64,000 nucleotides of DNA from Mycolicibacterium rufum (GTDB lineage: Bacteria; Actinomycetota; Actinomycetes; Mycobacteriales; Mycobacteriaceae): contig NZ_CP092427.2 of NCBI RefSeq assembly GCF_022374875.2, positions 5,518,001 to 5,582,000 of the forward strand, given 5' to 3'. Each line of letters starts with the position of its first letter. Position 1 is the stretch's first letter. The position numbers and the translations under genes were made by a program. A model generated the notes under the pieces. The model saw only the letters and a list, made by a program, of their open reading frames with translations. It had not been told where the DNA came from and ran no database searches. Positions 1 through 8,168 of the stretch are shown here, piece by piece.

Positions 1-2
1 CC

Positions 3-1067
3 GCCGAGGCCCTCGCGCGCACCCTCGTCGACGGGGTGCTCGCCGACCGGCCCGACGCGCAATCCACCCGCCTCGCGGTCATCCTCAACGGGCTGGGCCG
101 CACCAAATACGAGGAACTGTTCGTGGTCTGGGGCACGGTGGCGGCGCTGCTGCGCGACCGCGGCTACGACATCGTCGAACCCGAGGTGGGTGAGCTCGTC
201 ACCAGCCTCGACATGGCCGGCTGTTCGTTGACGGTGATGTGGCTCGACGAGGAGCTGGAGCGTTACTGGACGGCGCCGGCGGACACGCCCGCCTACCGCA
301 AGGGCGCCACCGCCGACACCGGCGCCCCCGGCGAACGCCGCACCGCCGAGGAGTTGCAGAGCGGGGCGTCGTCGCCGGCGCTGGACGAACTCTCCGACGA
401 GGAGGGGCGCCGCGGCGCCCGGGTGGTCGCCCGGGCGCTCGCCGCGATGGCCGACATGCTCGCCGACGCGGAGGACGAGCTGGGCCGCATCGACGCCGTC
501 GCCGGAGACGGGGATCACGGCAGGGGCATGGTCAAGGGCTCCGCGGCGGCCCGCGAGGCCGCTGAGCGCGCGCTCGCCGCCGGTGGTGGTCAGGGCTCCG
601 TGCTGGCCGAGGCAGGCAAGGACTGGGCGGCCAAGGCCGGTGGCACCTCCGGCGTGCTGTGGGGCGCTCTGCTGGCGGCGCTGGGCGCCCGGCTCGGTGA
701 CACCGGTCGGCCCGACGGTCAGACGGTGGCGGGCGGAATGCGGGACGGCTACGACGCGTTGGTGTCACTCGGTGGTGCGGCGCCGGGTGACAAGACCATG
801 CTCGACGCCCTGCTGCCGTTCGTCGACGATCTCGAGCGCCGGGTGTCAGACGGCGCGTCCTGGCAGGACGCGTGGCGGGATGCCGCCGCCGTCGCCGCCG
901 ACGCTGCGGCGGCCACCGCCGACATGCGGCCCAAGGTGGGCCGGGCCCGCCCGCTCGCGGAGCGGAGCCTCGGGACGCCGGATGCGGGCGCCACGTCGCT
1001 GGCGATGTGCCTGCGCACGGTCGCCGACACCTTCACGTCCACCCCGACACCTTCGAAAGGGGAGTGA
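3..1067 (+). CDS. Dihydroxyacetone-kinase family sugar kinase, C-terminal part (5' end outside window)
   Basis: The frame is open from the first bases, so the gene starts upstream of the window. What remains is the second half of a DhaK domain (roughly the first 95 residues) joined by a linker to a complete DhaL ATP-binding domain with its GDGDHG metal/ATP motif. It is therefore a single-chain K-L kinase rather than the PTS-dependent three-subunit form. The family phosphorylates dihydroxyacetone and other short ketoses. An RpiB-family isomerase starts 6 bp downstream. In M. smegmatis, kinases of this family paired with RpiB-like isomerases act in erythritol/threitol catabolism (erythrulose kinases), so an erythrulose kinase is as likely as a glycerone kinase; this is inferred from context. 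The kinase fold is certain, the substrate is not. Confidence 0.85.
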   Translation, partial: AEALARTLVDGVLADRPDAQSTRLAVILNGLGRTKYEELFVVWGTVAALLRDRGYDIVEPEVGELVTSLDMAGCSLTVMWLDEELERYWTAPADTPAYRKGATADTGAPGERRTAEELQSGASSPALDELSDEEGRRGARVVARALAAMADMLADAEDELGRIDAVAGDGDHGRGMVKGSAAAREAAERALAAGGGQGSVLAEAGKDWAAKAGGTSGVLWGALLAALGARLGDTGRPDGQTVAGGMRDGYDALVSLGGAAPGDKTMLDALLPFVDDLERRVSDGASWQDAWRDAAAVAADAAAATADMRPKVGRARPLAERSLGTPDAGATSLAMCLRTVADTFTSTPTPSKGE

Positions 1068-1073
1068 CCCGCC

Positions 1074-1544
1074 ATGGCAGGTCTGCGCATCGTCGTCGGT
1101 TGTGACGACGCCGGCTTCGAGTACAAGGAGGCGCTCAAGAGCGATCTCCTCGGTGACGACCGGGTCGCCGACGTCACCGATGTCGGCGTCACCGCCGACG
1201 AGAACACCGCCTATCCGCACGTCGCCGTCGCGGCCGCGCGGATGATCGCCGAGGGCAAGGCCGACCGCGCGCTGCTGGTGTGCGGGACCGGGCTCGGCGT
1301 CGCGATCAGCGCCAACAAAGTCCCCGGTATCCGCGCGGTCACCGCCCACGACAGCTTCTCCGTGGAACGCTCGGTGCTGTCGAACAACGCCCAGGTGCTG
1401 TGCTTCGGACAACGGGTCGTCGGGATCGAACTGGCCCGCCGGCTCGCCCGGGAGTGGCTCGGCTACGAGTTCGACCCGCAGAGCGCGTCGGCAGGCAAGG
1501 TCGAGGCCATCGGCTCCTACGAGTCGGCGCCCGCGAACAGCTGA
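1074..1544 (+). CDS. RpiB/LacAB-family sugar-phosphate isomerase (possible D-erythrulose-4-phosphate isomerase)
   Basis: 156 residues, the usual RpiB length. The N-terminal strand [10 protein letters not shown] and the family signature [13 protein letters not shown] are present, with the conserved nucleophile/base Cys70. The family isomerises aldose and ketose phosphates. It starts at ATG 6 bp after the kinase stop with GGGGAG just upstream, so the two genes are co-transcribed. In mycobacterial tetritol catabolism, RpiB-like enzymes interconvert erythrulose phosphates made by DhaK-family kinases, which is the most economical reading of this pair. A second housekeeping ribose-5-phosphate isomerase cannot be excluded from sequence alone. 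Confidence 0.85.
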   Translation: MAGLRIVVGCDDAGFEYKEALKSDLLGDDRVADVTDVGVTADENTAYPHVAVAAARMIAEGKADRALLVCGTGLGVAISANKVPGIRAVTAHDSFSVERSVLSNNAQVLCFGQRVVGIELARRLAREWLGYEFDPQSASAGKVEAIGSYESAPANS

Positions 1545-1577
1545 ACCGGGCGTCGGGCCGGCGGTAAGTTCGCCGCC

Positions 1578-2390
1578 ATGACCGACGTCGTCGTCACCGT
1601 CACCGACGGGGTCGCGCTGGTGACGCTCAACCGTCCGCACCGGCGCAACGCCTACACCCCGCAGATGGGTGCGCTGCTCAACGAGGCCTACCGGCGGTGC
1701 GACGACGACGACGCCGTGCGCGCGATCGTGCTGACCGGCGCAGGCGACGCGTTCTGCGCGGGTGCCGACGTCTCCGACGGCGGCGCCTTCGACGCGCCCG
1801 GGGACACGTTCACCGCGTCGCCGACCGACCCGGCCGCGTTCGAGTTGCGCACCCCGGTGATCGCCGCGCTCAACGGTCACGCCGTCGGCATCGGGTTGAC
1901 CATCGCGCTGCAGGCCGACATCCGCGTCGTCGCCGAAGACGCCACTTACGCTGTGGCGCAGGTCCGTCGCGGCGTCATCCCGGACTGCATGGCGCACTGG
2001 ACCCTGCCGCGTCTGGTGGGCGGCGCGGTGGCCGCCGACCTGCTGCTGACCGGCCGGAGGTTCGACGGCCGCGAGGCCGTCGCGCTCGGTGTCGCGGTAC
2101 GGGCGCTGCCCGCCGCCGACGTCCTCGACGCCGCGATGACGATCGCCCGCGACATCGCCGTCAACGTCGCACCGATGTCCGCGGCGTTGAGCAAGCGACT
2201 GCTGTGGGACACGATGAACCAGGGGTACACCGCACGTCAGGTGGCGAGGCTCGAGACCGAACTGCACCACCGGGTGATGGGCGGCGCCGACGCCCGCGAA
2301 GGTGTGGCGGCGTTCCTCGAACGGCGCGCACCGCGCTGGAGCGCGTCGGTCGCCGGCGAGTGGAAACCATTGCCGGACAACGTGATCTGA
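1578..2390 (+). CDS. Enoyl-CoA hydratase/isomerase (crotonase) family protein
   Basis: 270 residues with the crotonase fold: the first oxyanion-hole segment FCAGADVSDG near residue 60 and the second, GHAVGIGLTIALQADIR, near residue 105. The region that carries the first catalytic Glu in classical hydratases (PExxxG) reads QVRRGVIPD here, so classical 2-enoyl-CoA hydratase activity is doubtful and an isomerase or other crotonase reaction is possible. It starts at ATG 33 bp after the isomerase and may be a separate transcription unit. Confidence 0.82.
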   Translation: MTDVVVTVTDGVALVTLNRPHRRNAYTPQMGALLNEAYRRCDDDDAVRAIVLTGAGDAFCAGADVSDGGAFDAPGDTFTASPTDPAAFELRTPVIAALNGHAVGIGLTIALQADIRVVAEDATYAVAQVRRGVIPDCMAHWTLPRLVGGAVAADLLLTGRRFDGREAVALGVAVRALPAADVLDAAMTIARDIAVNVAPMSAALSKRLLWDTMNQGYTARQVARLETELHHRVMGGADAREGVAAFLERRAPRWSASVAGEWKPLPDNVI

Positions 2391-2595
2391 CGGCAGCGGA
2401 TATCGCCTCGCCGGGAGCGCCCCGGCTCGCTACCATGGGCGGGGTGAACATCCGAGTCGAGGAGGTCGTCGGCGCTCGCGCCGACATCAGATGACCGCGC
2501 CCCGTCGCCGACCCGCTCGGGCCGGCGGCGCCGTCATACCCTCACTCACCCCGGGCGCACCGTGATGCGCCCCCTCTCGAGGATGCCTCACACCC

Positions 2596-3090
2596 ATGGA
2601 TTCCTTCACCCGTCCCCAGATCCTCGGCGCCTTCCGCGGCGCCACCCGTAGCGAGGTCAAGAAAGTCACCTTCGCCGCGGACTTCGATGCCGTCGACTTC
2701 AGCAGACGGGAGTACTACGGCTGGGCCGATCCCAAGATCCCGCGCCGGGCCTACCTCGTGGTCGAGCGACCCGACGGGCCGGTGGCACTGCTGCTCAACC
2801 GGGCCGCCGTCACGCCGCGGGGACGCGCCATGTGCACGTGGTGCAACGACGTGAACCTCGCCGACGAGGCGGTGCTCTACACGGTCCGCCGCGGTGGTGC
2901 CGCAGGCCGCAAGGGCGACACGCTCGGCATGCTGATCTGCGCGAACTTCGGCTGCTCGCGCAACGTGCGGCAGCTTCCGCCCGCGTACCACCGGGGCACC
3001 GATGTCGAGGCGATCCGTGCTCAGCAGGTCGAGGAGTTGCGCCGGACGGTGCACGCCTTCGTCGACAAGGTGCTCAGCACCGAGACCTGA
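2596..3090 (+). CDS. FBP-domain protein (EF-G-binding-type treble-clef zinc finger)
   Basis: 164 residues. A C-terminal zinc-binding treble clef is visible with ligands Cys80, Cys83, Cys115 and Cys120 (MCTWCN and CANFGC). The family is related to the C-terminal domain of FusB/FusC, which bind elongation factor G and rescue fusidic-acid-stalled ribosomes. The actinobacterial members are cytosolic and poorly characterised. The gene stands alone: the 205 bp upstream hold no convincing gene, and the downstream gene is convergent. The fold is supported by the Cys pattern; a role on the ribosome is by homology only. Confidence 0.75.
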   Translation: MDSFTRPQILGAFRGATRSEVKKVTFAADFDAVDFSRREYYGWADPKIPRRAYLVVERPDGPVALLLNRAAVTPRGRAMCTWCNDVNLADEAVLYTVRRGGAAGRKGDTLGMLICANFGCSRNVRQLPPAYHRGTDVEAIRAQQVEELRRTVHAFVDKVLSTET

Positions 3091-3112
3091 CCGAGCGCCA
3101 TTGTGGGCGAAT

Positions 3113-3958
3113 CTATTTGAGCATGCTCCCGGCGTCCACGGTCACCGGCAGCCCGGTGATGTAGCGGGCCTCGTCGGAGGCCAGGAACAGCACCGCGTTG
3201 CTGATGTCGACGGGTTCGACCCAGCCGACGGGCAGCACGTGCATGAACTGCGCGGCGACCTTCAGGTCGTCGGGTCCCGGGCTGTCCAGGTCGGGCCGGA
3301 ACAGTTTCATCGTCCCGTCGTTCATGAACATCGGGGTGTCGACGTTCGTGGGGCACACGGCGTTGACGCGGATGAAGTGCTGGCCGAGTTCGACGGCGAA
3401 CGTGCGCATCAGTCCGATGACGCCGTGCTTGGCGGCGATGTAGTGGCCGGTGTGCGGGTAGGCCTTGAGGCCGCCCACCGAACTGGTGAGGATGACCGAT
3501 CCGCCGCGGCCGCCGGAGATCAGGTGCGGGACAGCCGCTTTGACGGTCTTCCACACGCCGGTCAGGTTGACGTCGATCATGTCGGTCCAGTCGGCCTCGC
3601 TGGTCCTGTCGAGGGTCTGCCCGCCGTTGCCGATGCCGGCGTTGGCGACCACGATGTCGAGACGGCCGAGTTGCTCGACGCCGCTGTCGACGGCCGCCGC
3701 CAGCGACGCGTAATCACGCACGTCGACCTCGGCGGTGACGATGCGCCGGTTGCGGCCCTTCACCAGGTCCGCGGTCAGGGCGAGGTCGTCGGGGGTGGCC
3801 GGTTCGATCTGACTGTCCTCGCTGACCGGGCCGCACACGTCGACGGCGATGATGTCGGCGCCTTCCTCGGCCAGCCGGATGGCGTGGCTGCGCCCCTGAC
3901 CCCGTGCCGCGCCGGTGATCACCGCGACCTTGCCCTCGACCCGACCCGCCATGACCAC
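3113..3958 (-). CDS. Mycofactocin-coupled SDR family oxidoreductase
   Basis: 281 residues. A Rossmann fold with TGAARGQGR near residue 15, NAG near residue 110, catalytic Ser in the TSSVGG segment and YIAAK. The insertion after the second strand (DVCGPVSEDSQIEPATPDDL) is typical of the mycofactocin-coupled subfamily, which keeps NAD tightly bound and passes electrons to the peptide cofactor mycofactocin; carveol dehydrogenase is the model member. A near-palindromic operator lies 33 bp upstream at 3991-4004, matching the one between the divergent TetR and P450 genes. This suggests a co-regulated set that hydroxylates an alcohol or terpenoid and then oxidises it. GTG or ATG codons 3 residues apart are alternative starts. 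Confidence 0.85.
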   Translation of the reverse strand: MVMAGRVEGKVAVITGAARGQGRSHAIRLAEEGADIIAVDVCGPVSEDSQIEPATPDDLALTADLVKGRNRRIVTAEVDVRDYASLAAAVDSGVEQLGRLDIVVANAGIGNGGQTLDRTSEADWTDMIDVNLTGVWKTVKAAVPHLISGGRGGSVILTSSVGGLKAYPHTGHYIAAKHGVIGLMRTFAVELGQHFIRVNAVCPTNVDTPMFMNDGTMKLFRPDLDSPGPDDLKVAAQFMHVLPVGWVEPVDISNAVLFLASDEARYITGLPVTVDAGSMLK

Positions 3959-3990
3959 CTCGATCCCGGTGCCGCGCGCACCGTCTGAAT

Positions 3991-4004
3991 TTATCGATCG
4001 ATCA
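3991..4004. promoter_or_regulatory. Imperfect TetR-type operator upstream of the SDR gene
   Basis: TTATCGATCGATCA differs at one base from the perfect 14-bp palindrome at 4664-4677 next to the TetR gene. It lies 33 bp upstream of the SDR start, where a repressor would block transcription. Confidence 0.6.
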
Positions 4005-4031
4005 GCACAGTGGCAGGGGTGGGCGCGTCTG

Positions 4032-4646
4032 TCAAGAGGCCGGCGGCGCGGCCAGTCGGTCGAGGTGACGCTCGACCAGGTCGCGGAGGGCGGTGTGGCC
4101 GGCGCTGACCCCGACCGTCTCCTCGTTGCAGATGCTGCGGGCGATCTGGGCGATCAACATCGAGATCGCGACGGGCGGATACTCGTCGAGGTCGATCCCG
4201 CGGGTGCGCAGCGCCACGGTCACCGCGGCGGTCTCGATGTCGCGCACTCGTTCGGCGTAGGCCTTCAGTTCGGTGCGGATGGCCTTGCGGTGGTTGGCCA
4301 AGGCCATGAATTCGGTGTTCAGGACGCTGATTCTGCTGTCGCTGTTGATGATCCACAGTGCGCGCAGAGGGTCTTCGTCGGTCAGGGCAGCGCGCATGCG
4401 CTCCAACGACGCCTCCGCGCCGGATCGCAGCACCTCGACGAAGAGGTCGTCCATGGTGGGGAAGTAGTAGTACACGAGGGCCTGTTTGACGCCGGCCTCG
4501 GCGGCGACCCGCCGCGACGTCGCGGCCGCGTACCCCTCGTCGCGCATGATCTTGGCGGTGGCCTCGATCAACCGGCCGCGGGCGCCGCCGTCGGTGGTGG
4601 CCCGCGGCGACGTGCTTGACCGGCGCGTCGGCCGCATGGTAGGCAT
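4032..4646 (-). CDS. TetR/AcrR-family transcriptional regulator
   Basis: 204 residues. An N-terminal helix-turn-helix (GYAAATSRRVAAEAGVKQALVYYYFPTMDDLF region, about residues 35-70) is followed by a helical ligand-binding domain. The start at 4646 (MPTMRPT) is preferred over an in-frame start at 4706, because the longer version would place coding sequence through the palindromic operator at 4664-4677. It is divergent from the cytochrome P450 and oriented with the SDR behind it. Palindromes at both the P450/tetR and SDR promoters suggest it represses itself, the P450 and the SDR, and is released by a pathway substrate. The ligand is unknown. Confidence 0.85.
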   Translation of the reverse strand: MPTMRPTRRSSTSPRATTDGGARGRLIEATAKIMRDEGYAAATSRRVAAEAGVKQALVYYYFPTMDDLFVEVLRSGAEASLERMRAALTDEDPLRALWIINSDSRISVLNTEFMALANHRKAIRTELKAYAERVRDIETAAVTVALRTRGIDLDEYPPVAISMLIAQIARSICNEETVGVSAGHTALRDLVERHLDRLAAPPAS

Positions 4647-4663
4647 GGCGCATCCTAACAGTT

Positions 4664-4677
4664 TGATCGATCGATCA
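4664..4677. promoter_or_regulatory. Perfect palindromic operator TGATCGATCGATCA between tetR and P450
   Basis: A perfect 14-bp inverted repeat in the 58-bp gap between the divergent tetR and P450 starts, with a near-copy upstream of the SDR gene (3991-4004). This spacing is what an autoregulated TetR repressor would use. Confidence 0.7.
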
Positions 4678-4704
4678 GAAACGACGGGGAAGGTCCGCCG
4701 ATCC

Positions 4705-5985
4705 ATGAACGATCTCGCCGAGCGCGACTACTTCTCCGACGCCGCGGTGGCGCAGGACCCCTACGACTACTGGGATCAGCTGCGCAGCCGCGGCCCGGTG
4801 TTCCGTGAGCCCCACTACGGGGTCGTCGCGGTCACCGGCTACGCCGAAGTGCAGGCGGCGTTCAAGGATGTCGCGAGCTTCTCGGCCGTCAACGCGATCG
4901 GCGGCCCGTTCCCGCCGCTGCCGTTCACCCCCTCCGGTGACGACATCGGGGAGCAGATCGAGGCGCACCGTCACGAGTTCCCGATCTTCGAGCACATGGT
5001 GGTGATGGATCCGCCCGAGCATGGGAAGGCGCGCTCGCTTCTCGGGCGGCTGTTGACGCCGCGGCGGCTCAAGGAGAACGAGGACTACATCTGGCAGCTG
5101 GCCGACCGGCAGCTCGACGAGTTCATCGCCAACGGCCGCTGCGAGTTCCTCGCCGAATACGCCAAGCCGTTCGCCACGTTGGCCATCGCCGACCTGCTCG
5201 GCGTGCCCGAGCAGGACCGCCCTCAACTGCGCAGCAACCTGGGGGCGGGCCACGCGCCGGGCTCGCGGGTGGGCGCGCTGGATCACGAGCCGGTGGGCAG
5301 CAATCCGCTGCAGTACCTCGACGACCTGTTCAGCGGCTACATCGCCGACCGCCGGGCCAGGCCTCGCGACGACGTCCTGAGCGGACTGGCCGAGGCCACC
5401 TATCCCGACGGCTCGACACCCGCTCTGCTCGAGGTGGTGCGGCCGGCGACCTTTCTGTTCGCGGCGGGTCAGGAGACGGTGACCAAGCTGCTCAGCGCGG
5501 CGGTGCGGATCCTGGGCGACCGGCCGGACCTGCAGGCACTGCTGCGCTCGGACCGCGATCTGATCCCGCCGTTCCTGGAGGAGACGCTGCGGATGGAGAG
5601 CCCCACCAAGGTCGACTTCCGGCTCGCGCGGCGGACCACGACGCTGGGCGGCGTGCCCATCCCCGCCGGCACGGTGATGATGCTGTGCCTCGGCGCGGCC
5701 AACCGGGATCCGCGCAAGTTCGAGCAGCCCCACGAGTTCCGCCTCGACCGCCCGAACGTCCGCGAGCACATCGCCTTCGGCCGCGGGATCCACACCTGTG
5801 CCGGGGCCCCGTTGGCCCGCGTCGAGGGACGGGTCACCCTCCATCGGCTGCTCGACCGGACGACGGAGTTCGGCATCGACGCGGCCGAGCACGGCGCGCC
5901 GGGAAGCCGTCACTACGACTACGAATCGACCTTCCTGCTGCGCGGACTCAAGCAGCTGCATCTCGAGTTCACACCGGTCGGCTGA
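4705..5985 (+). CDS. Cytochrome P450
   Basis: 426 residues, a typical soluble bacterial P450. Visible motifs: I-helix FAAGQET (Gln and Glu flank the position that is usually Asp/Glu-Thr), K-helix EETLR, and the heme loop FGRGIHTCAGAPLAR with proximal Cys365. It starts at the ATG at 4705, just past the operator palindrome; more upstream in-frame starts would run through tetR. It is probably a class I monooxygenase using separate ferredoxin and reductase, neither of which is encoded here. The shared operator with the SDR suggests hydroxylation followed by alcohol oxidation of a small hydrophobic compound. The substrate cannot be read from sequence. Confidence 0.9.
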   Translation: MNDLAERDYFSDAAVAQDPYDYWDQLRSRGPVFREPHYGVVAVTGYAEVQAAFKDVASFSAVNAIGGPFPPLPFTPSGDDIGEQIEAHRHEFPIFEHMVVMDPPEHGKARSLLGRLLTPRRLKENEDYIWQLADRQLDEFIANGRCEFLAEYAKPFATLAIADLLGVPEQDRPQLRSNLGAGHAPGSRVGALDHEPVGSNPLQYLDDLFSGYIADRRARPRDDVLSGLAEATYPDGSTPALLEVVRPATFLFAAGQETVTKLLSAAVRILGDRPDLQALLRSDRDLIPPFLEETLRMESPTKVDFRLARRTTTLGGVPIPAGTVMMLCLGAANRDPRKFEQPHEFRLDRPNVREHIAFGRGIHTCAGAPLARVEGRVTLHRLLDRTTEFGIDAAEHGAPGSRHYDYESTFLLRGLKQLHLEFTPVG

Positions 5986-5993
5986 CGCGACCC

Positions 5994-6016
5994 ACCGTTC
6001 GTATTTCCCGAACGGT
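5994..6016. promoter_or_regulatory. Perfect 8-bp inverted repeat between P450 and exporter genes
   Basis: ACCGTTCG (5994-6001) and CGAACGGT (6009-6016) are separated by 7 bp. No T-run follows, so this looks more like an operator than an intrinsic terminator. It lies directly before the first possible ATG of the exporter, which favours the later GTG start at 6071 for that gene. Confidence 0.4.
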
Positions 6017-6070
6017 ATGTCCGCCGAAATCGCGTGGACCGCAACGGTCGGTGTCCCGTTGAATGCAGGG

Positions 6071-6937
6071 GTGACATCGGATCAAGCACGCACCGGCGCC
6101 GTGATGGCGGTCGGCGCGATGGCGTGCGTGCAGTTGGGCCTGGCGCTCGCCGTCACGCTGATCGACGACATCGGCGTCGAGGGGGTCGCATGGCTGCGAC
6201 TGATGTGGGCCGGTGTGCTGCTGCTCATCCTGGTTCGGCCGCGATGGACGGCCTTCACCGGCCGTTCCTTCCTGACGTGCGTGGTCCTCGGCATCGTCAC
6301 CGCGGGCATCACCCTGCTGTTCATGGCCGCGGTCGACCGCATCCCGCTGGGGACGGCCAGCGCGCTTGAGTTCCTCGGCCCGCTGTCGGTCGCGATCGCC
6401 CGGGGCCACGGCCGTGGCCGGCTGCTGTGGCCCGGTCTCGCGGCAGTCGGTGTGGTGCTGTTGACCGAACCCTGGAGCGGCGCGGTGGATCAGATCGGTG
6501 TTGCCTACGCCCTCGGCTCCGCGGTGTGCTGGGGCGGGTACATCCTGCTCACCCAGAAGGTGGGCGACCAGGTCGCCGGAATGGCGGGGCTGGCGGTGTC
6601 GATGCCGGTCGCGGCGCTGTTCGCCACCGCTGTCGTCGGCCCCGCCGTGATCCCCAGGATGAGCCCCGAGATCCTGCTGCTCGGACTCGGGCTGGCCGTC
6701 CTGCTTCCGGTGGTGCCCTTCGCTCTGGAACTGCTCGCGCTGCGGCGGCTCACCACCGCGGCGTTCGGCACCCTGATGAGCCTGGAACCGGCGCTCGCGA
6801 TGCTCGTCGGACTGCTGATCCTGCACCAGGTGCCTGGACCGCTCGGGGTGTTCGGCATCGCGTTCGTGGTCGCGGCCGGGGTCGGCGCGGCACGCACCGG
6901 CGCCCGCACCGCACCCGTCCCGCTCGACGTGGGCTGA
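6071..6937 (+). CDS. EamA/RhtA-like drug/metabolite transporter
   Basis: 288 residues from GTG 6071, with about ten hydrophobic segments in two EamA repeats. LEFLGPLSVAIA in the first half and LMSLEPALAMLVGLLILHQ in the second are typical of the RhtA (threonine/homoserine exporter) branch. The protein sits in the cytoplasmic membrane and exports amino acids or small metabolites. An ATG at 6017 is an alternative start but directly abuts an inverted repeat, and the GTG start places the first membrane helix at the usual distance from the N terminus. Whether it belongs to the P450 regulon is unclear. Confidence 0.8.
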   Translation: MTSDQARTGAVMAVGAMACVQLGLALAVTLIDDIGVEGVAWLRLMWAGVLLLILVRPRWTAFTGRSFLTCVVLGIVTAGITLLFMAAVDRIPLGTASALEFLGPLSVAIARGHGRGRLLWPGLAAVGVVLLTEPWSGAVDQIGVAYALGSAVCWGGYILLTQKVGDQVAGMAGLAVSMPVAALFATAVVGPAVIPRMSPEILLLGLGLAVLLPVVPFALELLALRRLTTAAFGTLMSLEPALAMLVGLLILHQVPGPLGVFGIAFVVAAGVGAARTGARTAPVPLDVG

Positions 6938-6955
6938 CCAACTACCGTGGCATCC

Positions 6956-7309
6956 ATGGGCAGAGGAATCTTCGGCTCACCCGTGGTGGGCTTCGTCAAC
7001 GCCGGTGCGGCGCGTCTCATCCACGCGCCGGTGCTCGGTCCGCTGGTGCGACGCAGCATGGTGGTGATCCGCTACACCGGCAGGCGTTCGCAGCAGACGT
7101 TCGAGACCCCGGTGAACTATCAGCGGTCCGGGAACGACGTCGTGATCCGGGTGATGGCGCCGGATCAGAAGACGTGGTGGCGCAACTTCACCGGCGCCGG
7201 GGGACCGCTGACGCTGACCGACTTCGGCGGCGCGGACCGCACCGGGCACGCGGTCGCCGAGCGTGACGACCGCGGCCGCGTGACGGTGCGGGTGCGCCTC
7301 GAGAACTGA
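6956..7309 (+). CDS. Ddn-like nitroreductase/F420-dependent quinone reductase family protein
   Basis: About 117 residues (120 if the GTG at 6947 is used). The VVIRYTGRRSQQTFETPVNY segment and KTWWRNF motif are characteristic of the deazaflavin-dependent nitroreductase (Ddn/FDOR) split-barrel family of mycobacteria. These proteins use reduced F420 to reduce quinones and other acceptors, often at the membrane. This member is shorter than Ddn (about 150 residues) and may not bind F420. It starts 18 bp after the exporter stop, so it is probably co-transcribed with it. Confidence 0.7.
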   Translation: MGRGIFGSPVVGFVNAGAARLIHAPVLGPLVRRSMVVIRYTGRRSQQTFETPVNYQRSGNDVVIRVMAPDQKTWWRNFTGAGGPLTLTDFGGADRTGHAVAERDDRGRVTVRVRLEN

Positions 7310-7310
7310 C

Positions 7311-8168
7311 TCAGACGTCGATCCGCTTGCGCCGGTACAGCGTTCCGATCGCCAGCAGCGCCAGGCTGATCAGCAGGATCGCGGTGGCGAGCACGTTGAT
7401 CTGCGGAGGCACCGCGGCCTTGACCGCTGCGTTCACGTACAGCGGATAGGTCACGGTCGAGCCGCTGACGAAGTACGTGATGATGAAGTCGTCGAGCGAC
7501 AGCGCAAAGGACAGCATCGCGGCGGCGATGATGCCGGGCACGATCAGCGGCAGGGTCACCTTGAAGAAGGTGCGCGCCGGGCCGGCGCCCAGATCGAGCG
7601 ACGCATCCTCGAGCGTCCAGTCGAAGCCGCGCACCCGCGCCCGTACGGTCATCGCGATGAAGCTGACCTCGAAGGCGATGTGGGACAGCAGGATCGTGGT
7701 GTATCCGGCCGCCCAGCCCAGGTCGAGGAACAGGGTCAGCAGGGCTGCGCCCATCACCACCTCGGGGGCGGTCAGCGGCAGCACCAGGAACGTGTCGACC
7801 GCGCCCTGGCCGCGCCAGCGCTGGCGCACCAGGGCGATCGCGACCAGCGTGCCGAGCACGAGCGCGACGGCCGTCGACACCGCAGCCACGTTGAGGCTGA
7901 GCTTGAGCGCCTCGGTCAGCGGCGGGTACTTGAACGGGTGCGCCCAGTTGTTCAACGTGAAGCCCTGCCAGCTGTAGTTGAACTTGCCCGACGGGTTGTT
8001 GAACGAGAACAGGATGATCACGAAGATCGGCAGGAACAGGTAGAGCAGCACCAGCCCAGCCACCACCCGCAGCAGCAGATCGCCCCAATTGCGGCGTGCC
8101 TTCACTGTTTTCGGCGTGGGCGGTTGTTGAGCGGCGGTGGCCACCGCCGCACCGGCCTGGGTCGTCAT
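7311..8168 (-). CDS. potC: Spermidine/putrescine-type ABC transporter permease, PotC-like
   Basis: 285 residues with six predicted membrane helices. The EAA-type cytoplasmic loop (EDASLDLGAGPARTFFKVTLP) that docks the ATPase is near residue 185. It is the last gene of potA-potD-potB-potC and overlaps potB by 4 bp (ATGA). Together these would import polyamines or a related cationic solute. The permease family is certain, but substrate specificity is set by the binding protein and not proven. Confidence 0.88.
   Translation of the reverse strand: MTTQAGAAVATAAQQPPTPKTVKARRNWGDLLLRVVAGLVLLYLFLPIFVIILFSFNNPSGKFNYSWQGFTLNNWAHPFKYPPLTEALKLSLNVAAVSTAVALVLGTLVAIALVRQRWRGQGAVDTFLVLPLTAPEVVMGAALLTLFLDLGWAAGYTTILLSHIAFEVSFIAMTVRARVRGFDWTLEDASLDLGAGPARTFFKVTLPLIVPGIIAAAMLSFALSLDDFIITYFVSGSTVTYPLYVNAAVKAAVPPQINVLATAILLISLALLAIGTLYRRKRIDV

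Noticed and set aside
846..2270. Long open frame on the minus strand opposite the kinase, isomerase and crotonase genes
   Set aside because: Composition-driven shadow in GC-rich DNA: low-complexity Arg/Gly/Asp-rich translation with no domain, opposite three well-supported genes.
2435..2494. A 19-codon frame in the gap before the FBP gene as a leader peptide
   Set aside because: No regulatory codons, no attenuator-like structure and no clear link to the next gene; chance frame.
4647..4706. Longer TetR protein starting at 4706
   Set aside because: The extension would run through the palindromic operator and into the divergent P450 start.
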